From assembly GCA_016199625.1 (NCBI GenBank), contig JACQGI010000028.1:1-64000 (forward strand): 64,000 bases of DNA, given 5' to 3'. Source of the stretch: Acidobacteriota bacterium (GTDB lineage: Bacteria > Acidobacteriota > Vicinamibacteria > Fen-336). The notes beneath the pieces were generated by a model that saw only the letters and a list, made by a program, of their open reading frames with translations, searched no databases and had not been told where the DNA came from. The number at the start of each line of letters is the position of its first letter. Within the stretch, counting starts at the first letter, position 1. The translations under genes were made by a program, and so were the position numbers. This document shows positions 11,595 to 19,973 of this stretch, piece by piece.

Positions 11595-12286
11595 GGGCAC
11601 CCCCGGCGGGCGAAGCGGCAATGGCTCCGCAAGGGACACGCGAGGCAGCGGGGAGCGCGCGGCCGGCAAACCTCCCGCCCCAGGCGGATCAGGTTCAGGT
11701 GGAGGTCCAGGGCGCGCATCGCGGGCACGGCGGGATCGAGGAGCGCGTGGGCGCGCTCCGCTGTGGCGCCGTCGGGCACGAGACCCAGGCGGCGTACGAT
11801 CCGGTGGACGTGTGTGTCCACGGGGAAGGCGGGCTGGCCGCAGGCGAAGAGCAGCACGCAGGCCCGCGTCTTGGGGCCGACGCCCGTGAGGCCGCGCAGG
11901 GACGCGTCGGCCTCGGCCCGGGGGAGCCGGCGCAGGCCGCGCAGGTCGAAGTCGCCCCCGCGACGCGGGGATTCCCCGCCGCGGGCGCGCAGGTCTGCGA
12001 GCAGCCTCACGAGGCGCCGGCTCTTGGTGCGGGCGAGGCCGCCGACGCGAATCGCCCGCTCGAGACGCGCCGGGCGGGCCCGCGCCATCGCCTCCCAGGT
12101 CGGGAAGGCGGCCTTCAAGCTGCGGAAGGCCCGCGCGCTGTTCACGTCGCTCGTGTTCTGGGACAGGACCGTCTCGACGAGAGTGTCCATGGGATCGCTC
12201 CGGCGGCGCCGCGGTCGGCCGTAGACCGTCGAGAGCCGGCGCGCCACCGTGAGGAGGCGACGGCGGAGGGGGCCGGAGCGGGCCAT
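11591..12286 (-). CDS. nth: Endonuclease III-like DNA glycosylase/AP lyase with Fe-S cluster
   Basis: LVETVLSQNTSDVNSARAF, LTGVGPKTRACVLLFACGQPAFPVDTHVHRI, CRPRAPRCLACPLRSHC (C-X6-C-X2-C-X5-C). Confidence 0.9.
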   Translation of the reverse strand: MARSGPLRRRLLTVARRLSTVYGRPRRRRSDPMDTLVETVLSQNTSDVNSARAFRSLKAAFPTWEAMARARPARLERAIRVGGLARTKSRRLVRLLADLRARGGESPRRGGDFDLRGLRRLPRAEADASLRGLTGVGPKTRACVLLFACGQPAFPVDTHVHRIVRRLGLVPDGATAERAHALLDPAVPAMRALDLHLNLIRLGREVCRPRAPRCLACPLRSHCRFARRGCP

Positions 12287-12296
12287 CGCGGGGCGG

Positions 12297-12302
12297 ATTA
12301 TA
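12297..12302 (-). promoter_or_regulatory. Candidate -10 box of nth-like gene
   Basis: TATAAT on minus strand, 10 nt before ATG. Confidence 0.45.
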
Positions 12303-12305
12303 GCC

Positions 12306-13322
12306 TCAGGCCACGGCGAGGAGGTCGCGACCGTCCTCGAGCCCCCGGCGCGCGGCCTCGGCGCGGATCCGGTCGCGAGCGCCGGGCTGCCCGACGGCGG
12401 CGAGGTGCAGGGGCCCGCGCAGGAGCGCCGCCGCCTCTACGTCCACCACGGGGGCTCCGTGCAGCGTCGCGCCCACCTTCCGTGGGTCCACCTCCACGAA
12501 CGCGGCGACGGCGCAGCCCCGCGCCTGCAAGGCCCGAGCCCAGGCCTTGCCGATCGGCCCTGCGCCCCAGACGACGACCGGGCGGCCGCCGCGGAGCGGC
12601 CCCGCGACGAGAGCGTCGGCCTTGAGCGCCAGGAAGCGCCGCGGGGCGTAGCGGGGGTCGCGACGCGTCAGGCGCGAGGTGCCGTCCCGCCACAGCAGCA
12701 GCACCTCGGCGAGCTTGCCGAACCGCATCCCGGCCGCCGCCGCGCGGAGCCACAGGTCGTAGTCCTCGGGGCCGCCGAAATCGCGGTAACCCCCGAGCCG
12801 GCGGAGGGCCGCGGCCCGCAGCACCACCGAGGGATGCACCAGGGGCGATTCGACCCAGAGTTCGCGCGCGATCGCGTCGTGATCGAGGAGGGCGTTGGAC
12901 CACGCGACGTACGCGCGCATGCCGGCGTTGCCCCTGCCGGCGGGCGACCCGAGGAGCTCGACCCGGCAGCCGACGACGTCGGTCTCGGCGTCCCGGGCCA
13001 GCCGGAGCACCTGCCGTCGGAGGCGCTCGGGGAGCGCCACGTCGTCGGCGTCCATGCGGGCGAGCAGCGCGCCCCGCGCCAGCGCGGCCGCGTGGTTGAG
13101 GGCGGCGACGAGGCCACGGGGCGGTGTTGCGACGACGCGCACCCGAGGGTCGGACCGCGCGGCGGCGGCGAGGAGCTCGCGGCTGCCGTCCGTCGAGCCG
13201 TCGTCGACGGCCACGACCTCGTGGTCCGACAGGGTCTGGTCGGCGAGGGAGGCCAGGCACGCCGGGAGGGTGTCCCGGGCGTCGCGCACGGGAAGGAGGA
13301 CCGAGACCGCCGGTGCCCTCAT
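12306..13322 (-). CDS. GT2 glycosyltransferase fused to C-terminal Rossmann-like (GxGxxG) domain
   Basis: VSVLLPVRDARDTLPACLASLADQTLSDHEVVAVDDGSTDGS...MDADDVALPERL..., then PVVVWGAGPIGKAWARALQARGCAVAAFVEVDPRKVGATLHGAPVV. Confidence 0.85.
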   Translation of the reverse strand: MRAPAVSVLLPVRDARDTLPACLASLADQTLSDHEVVAVDDGSTDGSRELLAAAARSDPRVRVVATPPRGLVAALNHAAALARGALLARMDADDVALPERLRRQVLRLARDAETDVVGCRVELLGSPAGRGNAGMRAYVAWSNALLDHDAIARELWVESPLVHPSVVLRAAALRRLGGYRDFGGPEDYDLWLRAAAAGMRFGKLAEVLLLWRDGTSRLTRRDPRYAPRRFLALKADALVAGPLRGGRPVVVWGAGPIGKAWARALQARGCAVAAFVEVDPRKVGATLHGAPVVDVEAAALLRGPLHLAAVGQPGARDRIRAEAARRGLEDGRDLLAVA

Positions 13323-14254
13323 CCGTGACGCAGGACGAAAGCGCGGGCCTGCCCGAGGGCGCCCTCGGGTGAGGTCTCCTCGACCACGTAGAAAGGCCCG
13401 CCGGCGCCGGGACGCCACGCGTCGCGGGGAGCGCGCCGGATCTCCACCTGCCACGCGGCACCGTGGGGGCGGGGCTTCAGGATCTCGTAGACCCACGATT
13501 CCCGACGCAGGGTCGAGTGGATGTCGTGGTTCTCGGCGGGCGCCGCCCGGACCGGCGGCGGGGCGATCTGTCGCCGGACGAGCTCGATGAGCGAATCGAG
13601 GCTCTCCTCGGGCACGAAGAGGAACTCGATCCCGTACCCGAGGTAGGGCCACCCGACTTCCGGGGCGTCGCGCACGACGCGCCCGAGAGCCTTGAGCGGC
13701 GTGGCCTCGGCGAGGCTCACCTCCAGCTCGACGTCGGGATACTCGGTGAGCGGCACGGGGCTGGCGAGGAGCATGCCGTTCACGCTGATGTTCCGGCTGA
13801 GCCCGACGAAGTGTCCCGCCGCGCCGCTGCGCGGCGTGCCGACCACCTGGCCGTGGACGGGGACGCGGGCCTGGACGCGCCGCGGCACCGTGAGCAGCTT
13901 GGCGATCCACGCGTCGAGCCGCGCGCGGTCCAGAGGGCGGCGCAGCACCGCGTTGGCCCCCGCCTCGGCCACCTTCCCATCGACCTCCACCGGGTCCGAC
14001 GCGGGCACCAGGGCCAGGACGGAGACGGTGCGCGTCCCGGGGTCGTGGCGGATCCGCCGGATGAGCTCGGGCAGGCCGACGTCGGGGATTCGTGTGCCGA
14101 GGACGACCAGGTGGTGTCCGCCCTCGGCCAGGGCCCCGAGCAGCGCCCGCCCGGTCTCGACCTCCTCGACGCGGTGGCCCTCGCGCTGGAGGACGGTTGC
14201 CTCCAGGAGGAGGCTGCGGCCGTCGAGGCCGGCGACGAGGACGGGAGGGCGCAT
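13319..14254 (-). CDS. Receiver-like domain plus PilZ domain protein
   Basis: N-terminal CheY-like fold pattern; PilZ motifs RRVQAR...GLSRNISVNGML; phosphoacceptor Asp appears missing (LVVLGTRIPD). Confidence 0.75.
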   Translation of the reverse strand: MRPPVLVAGLDGRSLLLEATVLQREGHRVEEVETGRALLGALAEGGHHLVVLGTRIPDVGLPELIRRIRHDPGTRTVSVLALVPASDPVEVDGKVAEAGANAVLRRPLDRARLDAWIAKLLTVPRRVQARVPVHGQVVGTPRSGAAGHFVGLSRNISVNGMLLASPVPLTEYPDVELEVSLAEATPLKALGRVVRDAPEVGWPYLGYGIEFLFVPEESLDSLIELVRRQIAPPPVRAAPAENHDIHSTLRRESWVYEILKPRPHGAAWQVEIRRAPRDAWRPGAGGPFYVVEETSPEGALGQARAFVLRHG

Positions 14255-14335
14255 GGCGCTCCGGGAGGGTTCGGTCGAGTGTACGTCGCCCGAGCGCCCG
14301 GGGCAACGCGGCGGCGCGGGCGCCGCGGGCGCCCG

Positions 14336-15877
14336 TCAGCCGACGATCCGCTCGCTCGTGCGGCGCAGGCGGAAGACCCTCTGGAAGGCATCGGGCAGGA
14401 TCGTCTTGAGGCCGAGGAGCGAGGGCACGTGGTCGTAGTAGAGGACGAGGCGCACGTCCTTGCGCCCGCCACGGGCGACGTCGTTCACGAGGAAACCGTA
14501 GCGGCCGAGGCGGATCCTGCCCCCGGGGAGGAGGTCCTTGCGGTCCGCCCCCCTGCCGTAGCCCACCACCTGGACCCGGGGCTCCGTGAGCTTGCGCCGG
14601 ATGTCGTCGTCGGAGAGGAGGTGGACCTTCGCCCGGAGGAAGTCCAGTGCCGGGATCTTCCGCCGCTCGGTCGCCGGCCCGGTGAGGATGTGCTCGGCCT
14701 GGCCCGGATCGAAGTTCTTGGCCATGTAGTCCAGGTTGAGGGCGTAGATCTTCTCCTCCTTCGACCCGCGGTCGGCGTATTCCTCGAGGGTCCGGCGCAG
14801 CTCCTCGAGGTCCATGGGGAGCAGCCGCGTCGTGAGGGCGTCGAGGCCGGAGGCGTCGAGCCCGGCGCCGGAGAGGTCCACGCTGGGCGCCTGGTACGTG
14901 AGGGTGGCCACGGCGTCCTTGGCATCGGCCACCAGGGAGAGCCCCGTCGTTCCCCAGCCCCCCGACCCGACCTTGTGGAGCCGATCGGCGGCCACGTAGA
15001 CCGGCAGCCCCTTGCTGAGCTCGACGATCTCGAGGTCCCCCGGGCCGGGGAAGGAGCGCACGAGGATCCCGAGGAGGAGGAAGAGGAACAGGGTCAAGGG
15101 CAGGACCAGGAACGTGAGGAACTGCAGCTCGGCCACCGGACGCGCGGGCGCCACGATCCGCTTGACCACCGGCTCGATCTTCTTGAGCCCCTCGCCCGGC
15201 CCTACGCGGAAGACGAACTTCTTCAGCAGGACGCCGTCGTCCGTGAAGAAGGATGCGAGGCTCTGGGCCGCCGGAGACGCCTTGGCGCCGTTCGCCGCTG
15301 CGACCATCTCCAGGACGAACGCCGGAGCCTGCTCGAGGTCGCCCCCCGCACCCTCCGCGGGGATGTCGCCCACGAGGATCACGTAGAGCGGGAGGCCGAT
15401 CTCCCCGACGAGCGCGAGGGTCTTGCCGGCGACCCAGGGGTTGAGCTCCCTCCCTTGCGGGACGTTCATGTCCTTCCAGTCGGCCGGCTTCGCGTCGAGG
15501 AGGCCGTCTGTCAGCAGGATGATCCGGAACTCGGTCTCCTCGGGGTAGCCCTTGACGATCTCGCGAACCTTGTCGAAGGCGAAGTAGAAGTCCGTCCACT
15601 GCCCGCGGTTGTCGTACTGGCCGGGATCGTCCACCGAGATCTCGGTCCGGCCGCCGAACAGGATCAGGCGGTAGGACTGGCCCTGGAGGAAGGTGAACAT
15701 CCTCTCGAGGGCAGCGACGCGCTTCTCGTCGGGGTCGAGGGGCGGCAGCGATGCGGAGTTGTCCACGAGGAACAGGATGACGGACTCCCCGCCCTTTCCC
15801 GCAGGGGACGGCGTCGCCTGCGCCGGTGGGGGCGACGGCACGACGAGAAGGAGCGCAAGGAGGAGCAGGGACGCCAT
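14336..15877 (-). CDS. von Willebrand factor A domain membrane protein
   Basis: Signal-like N-terminus; MIDAS-like VILFLVDNSAS; central TM LTFLVLPLTLFLFLLLGILV. Confidence 0.75.
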   Translation of the reverse strand: MASLLLLALLLVVPSPPPAQATPSPAGKGGESVILFLVDNSASLPPLDPDEKRVAALERMFTFLQGQSYRLILFGGRTEISVDDPGQYDNRGQWTDFYFAFDKVREIVKGYPEETEFRIILLTDGLLDAKPADWKDMNVPQGRELNPWVAGKTLALVGEIGLPLYVILVGDIPAEGAGGDLEQAPAFVLEMVAAANGAKASPAAQSLASFFTDDGVLLKKFVFRVGPGEGLKKIEPVVKRIVAPARPVAELQFLTFLVLPLTLFLFLLLGILVRSFPGPGDLEIVELSKGLPVYVAADRLHKVGSGGWGTTGLSLVADAKDAVATLTYQAPSVDLSGAGLDASGLDALTTRLLPMDLEELRRTLEEYADRGSKEEKIYALNLDYMAKNFDPGQAEHILTGPATERRKIPALDFLRAKVHLLSDDDIRRKLTEPRVQVVGYGRGADRKDLLPGGRIRLGRYGFLVNDVARGGRKDVRLVLYYDHVPSLLGLKTILPDAFQRVFRLRRTSERIVG

Positions 15878-15926
15878 GTCCGGAGGAGCGGATTCTACTA
15901 CAGGCGCCCCGCCGCCACGGGGCGGC

Positions 15927-15932
15927 TATAAT
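15927..15932 (+). promoter_or_regulatory. Consensus -10 box upstream of the uORF/ychF unit
   Basis: TATAAT 8 nt before ATG 15941; preceded by hairpin CGCCCCG-CCGCCA-CGGGGCG; no obvious -35. Confidence 0.5.
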
Positions 15933-15940
15933 CGCGTCGC

Positions 15941-16137
15941 ATGACGCTCGCAGCGGAGGCACTCCTTGCCGCCGAGCCGGGATTCACTCCCGGCGAGGCG
16001 GAGCTCGTCGACGCCGCCGGAGCGAGGACGGGCGAATCGACGACGCTCGCAGCGGAGGCACTCCTTGCCGCCGAGCCGGGATTCACTCCCGGCGAGGCGG
16101 AGCTCGTCGACGCCGCCGGAGCGAGGACGGGCGAGCG

Positions 16138-16141
<4 letters not shown>
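15941..16141 (+). CDS. Putative 66-aa upstream ORF made of two near-identical 33-aa repeats; stop overlaps ychF start (ATGA)
   Basis: MTLAAEALLAAEPGFTPGEAELVDAAGARTGESTTLAAEALLAAEPGFTPGEAELVDAAGARTGER*; coding status uncertain. Confidence 0.4.
15943..16134 (+). repeat. Perfect 93-bp direct repeat, 99-bp period (15943-16035 and 16042-16134)
   Basis: Two identical copies GACGCTCGCAGCGGAGG...GCGAGGACGGGCGA read directly. Confidence 0.97.
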
Positions 16142-17214
<1,073 letters not shown>

Positions 17215-17216
17215 CC

Positions 17217-18116
17217 GTGCCGACCTGCCCCGCCTGCGGTCGCCCCGCGGCCGTGGCCCTCCCCCGATGCGTCTACTGCGGCGCGGGCCTGCCGCGGAGC
17301 CCCGGACCGGCCGCCGAGGCGCCCGCGGCGCCTCCCTCGGATCGGTGGCTCGTGATCCTGGATCTCACGAGCGCCGACCCCGAAGCGGCGGCGCGAGCCC
17401 TGGGGCTCCCGGCCTTCGAGACGCTCCAGCGGATCCGCCGGGGCGGCGAGCAGCTCCACCGCGTCGCGCCCCGACCGGAGGCCGAGGGCGAGGCGGCGCG
17501 CCTCACCGCAGCGGGGCTCCGGGTCTCCACCCTGCCCGAGGCCGAGGCGCGGGAGGCCGCCCGGCCGGTGACGGTCCACGGCGGCCGGCTCGGGTCGGAC
17601 GCGCTCCATGTCCGGACGTCCGAGGGCGAGGAGCGCCTCGAGGCCGCCGAGGTCCTCCTCGTCGTACGCGGCCCAGTGGTCCTGGAACGGCAGGTGGACC
17701 GGCCGAAGCGCCGGACCCTCATCCTCCAGATCCCACGGAACTGGGACGACCACGTGCGCGACGTCGGCGAGCGGATCCACCTCCACCGGCGCTCGGCCGT
17801 GCGCCCCTGCGAGATCGACCCGGCGGCGTTCGAGTTCGGCGACGCGCCCCCGGTCGGCGGTTCCCTGGTCCAGATCATGGCTTGGATCGCGGCCCTGGCA
17901 CCGGCCGCGCCCGCGGACGAGGGGTTCCGGCTCCTCGCCCCGGTGCTCTCTCCCGCCGAGAGCGCCACGGGCGGGGTCGTCGTCGCCACCCGGGCCCTCT
18001 CCTCGCGACGCAAGCCCCCGCCCGCCGGCCTGGTCCTCGACAACCTCGCGCAGTTCCGCTTCTATTCGGGGTGGCGCGCCTCCCTCGAGCGCCGGCGCGC
18101 GGGCACCGCCGGCTAA
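17217..18116 (+). CDS. Zinc-ribbon protein of unknown function
   Basis: GTG start; N-terminal CPACGRPAAVALPRCVYCGAGL (two CxxC). Confidence 0.7.
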   Translation: MPTCPACGRPAAVALPRCVYCGAGLPRSPGPAAEAPAAPPSDRWLVILDLTSADPEAAARALGLPAFETLQRIRRGGEQLHRVAPRPEAEGEAARLTAAGLRVSTLPEAEAREAARPVTVHGGRLGSDALHVRTSEGEERLEAAEVLLVVRGPVVLERQVDRPKRRTLILQIPRNWDDHVRDVGERIHLHRRSAVRPCEIDPAAFEFGDAPPVGGSLVQIMAWIAALAPAAPADEGFRLLAPVLSPAESATGGVVVATRALSSRRKPPPAGLVLDNLAQFRFYSGWRASLERRRAGTAG

Positions 18117-18172
18117 CCGGCCCGCGGGCCCCTGTGCTACCGTCTCATCCGGGCGCGCGACGCGCCGGCCAC

Positions 18173-19117
18173 ATGAAGCTCATCGTCCTGATCCCGAGCC
18201 TCAACGAGGAAGCGTCGCTCCCGGAGACGCTCCGGGCGATTCCCCGCGCGATCCCGGGAGTCGACGCCGTGGAGGTCCTCGTCGTCGACGACGGGTCCAC
18301 CGACCGGACGGCGGAGGTCGCCCGGGCCCACGGCGCCGAACACATCGTCCGCTTCACGCGCACCAAGGGGCTCGCCCACGGATTCATGGCCGGCGTCGAT
18401 GCTTGCCTGCGCCTCGGGGCCGACGTCATCGTGAACACAGACGCCGACGGCCAGTATCCGGGCCACGAGATCCCACGGCTCCTCTCCCCCATCCTCGCGG
18501 GCCGGGCCGACATGGTCGTGGGGGACCGCGGGGTGGGCGAGGTGGCTCACTTCTCGTGGACCAAGAGACGGCTCCAGATCCTCGGTTCGTGGGTCGTCCG
18601 CAGAGTCTCCGGAACGAGCGTCCCGGACACGACGAGCGGGTTCCGCGCCATGACGCGAGAAGCGGCGCTCCGGATCAACATCGTGAGCGAGTTCAGCTAC
18701 ACCCTCGAGTCCCTCATCCAGGCGGGGAAGAAGCGCCTCGCGGTGGCCCACATGCCCATCGAGGCGCGCCCCACGCGACCGTCGCGCCTCTTCGGCTCCA
18801 CCTGGGAGTACGTCAAGCGCAGCGGGGCTACGATCCTCAGGATCTACGCCATGTACGAGCCCTTCAAGGTCTTCGTCCTGCTGGGATCGGCGCTCCTCGC
18901 GGGCGGTGTCGTCCTCGGCCTGCGCTACGCTTACTTCTGGTGGCTCGGCGAGATCCGCGGCCACCTGCAGTCCGCCATCCTCTCGGTGCTCCTCCTGATC
19001 CTGGGCTTCCAGACGCTCCAATGGGGGATCATGGCGGACCTCATCGCCAGCAACCGCAAGCTCCTCGAGGACCTGCTCTACCGCGTGCGCAAGCGAGAGC
19101 TGGAGGACCGTGGCTGA
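18173..19117 (+). CDS. GT2 glycosyltransferase, dolichol-phosphate mannosyltransferase-like with C-terminal TM segments
   Basis: MKLIVLIPSLNEEASLPETLRAIP...VLVVDDGSTDRTAEVARAHGAEHIVRF...NTDADGQYPGHEI. Confidence 0.92.
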   Translation: MKLIVLIPSLNEEASLPETLRAIPRAIPGVDAVEVLVVDDGSTDRTAEVARAHGAEHIVRFTRTKGLAHGFMAGVDACLRLGADVIVNTDADGQYPGHEIPRLLSPILAGRADMVVGDRGVGEVAHFSWTKRRLQILGSWVVRRVSGTSVPDTTSGFRAMTREAALRINIVSEFSYTLESLIQAGKKRLAVAHMPIEARPTRPSRLFGSTWEYVKRSGATILRIYAMYEPFKVFVLLGSALLAGGVVLGLRYAYFWWLGEIRGHLQSAILSVLLLILGFQTLQWGIMADLIASNRKLLEDLLYRVRKRELEDRG

Positions 19118-19973
19118 GCCCCGTGAGGTCTCCGTGGTCATCCCCGCCTTCAACGAAGAGGAGGGCATCGCCGCGGTGGTCGCGAAGGTGCGGGAGCGCC
19201 ACCCGTGGCGCGAGGTGATCGTCGTGGACGACGGGTCCGCCGACGCCACCGCGGAGCGTGCCGCGGCCGCGGGGGCGCTCGTGGTGCGCCATCCCTACAA
19301 CAAGGGCAACGGCGCCGCGGTCAAGACCGGGATCCGCGCGGCGCAGGGCGACGTGGTGCTGCTCATGGATGCCGACGGGCAACACGACCCCGACGAGGCC
19401 GCCGCGCTCTTTGGCCCCATCGGCGTCCACGACATGGTCATCGGCGCCCGCGCCTCGCGCGATCAGTCGTGGGTCCGCGCCCTCGGCAACGCGGTCTTCA
19501 GGGCCGTGGCCTCGTGGCTGACGGGGAGGCCGATCCCCGACCTGACGTCGGGCTACCGGGCGGCCAGGCGCGAGCGCCTCCTCGAGATCCTGCACCTGCT
19601 TCCCAACGGGTTCTCGTATCCCACCACGTCGTGTCTCGCGTTCCTGAAGGCCGGCCACAACGTGGCCTTCGCCCCGATCCGGGCCCATCGCCGGGTGGGT
19701 CGCAGCAAGATCCGGGTCCTGCGAGACGGCGTCCGCTTCCTCCTGATCATCTTCAAGATCGTCACCCTCTACAGCCCCCTCAAGGTCTTCTTCCCCATCG
19801 CGGCGTCGAGCCTCGTCCTCGGCCTGGCGTACGGGGCGTGGAACGTCTTCACGCCGGGCGAGGGCCACGGCCGGATCCCCATGGGCGCGGCGATGCTCAT
19901 CCAGCTCGCCGTCGTGGTCTTCCTCTTCGGGCTCATCTCCGAGCAGATCGCGTCGGGGCAGGAACGGAAGTGA
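19110..19973 (+). CDS. GT2 glycosyltransferase
   Basis: VSVVIPAFNEEEGIAAVVAKVRERHPWREVIVVDDGSADAT...MDADGQHDPDEA. Confidence 0.92.
   Translation: MAEPREVSVVIPAFNEEEGIAAVVAKVRERHPWREVIVVDDGSADATAERAAAAGALVVRHPYNKGNGAAVKTGIRAAQGDVVLLMDADGQHDPDEAAALFGPIGVHDMVIGARASRDQSWVRALGNAVFRAVASWLTGRPIPDLTSGYRAARRERLLEILHLLPNGFSYPTTSCLAFLKAGHNVAFAPIRAHRRVGRSKIRVLRDGVRFLLIIFKIVTLYSPLKVFFPIAASSLVLGLAYGAWNVFTPGEGHGRIPMGAAMLIQLAVVVFLFGLISEQIASGQERK

Noticed and set aside
15905-15925. Hairpin CGCCCCG-CCGCCA-CGGGGCG as an independent regulatory element
   Set aside because: Short GC hairpins arise often by chance at this GC content; kept only as context for the adjacent TATAAT.
12306-15962. 1218-aa minus-strand ORF
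   Set aside because: Real coding content is the C-terminal GT2-Rossmann protein (start 13322); the rest runs out of frame over the PilZ and vWA genes.
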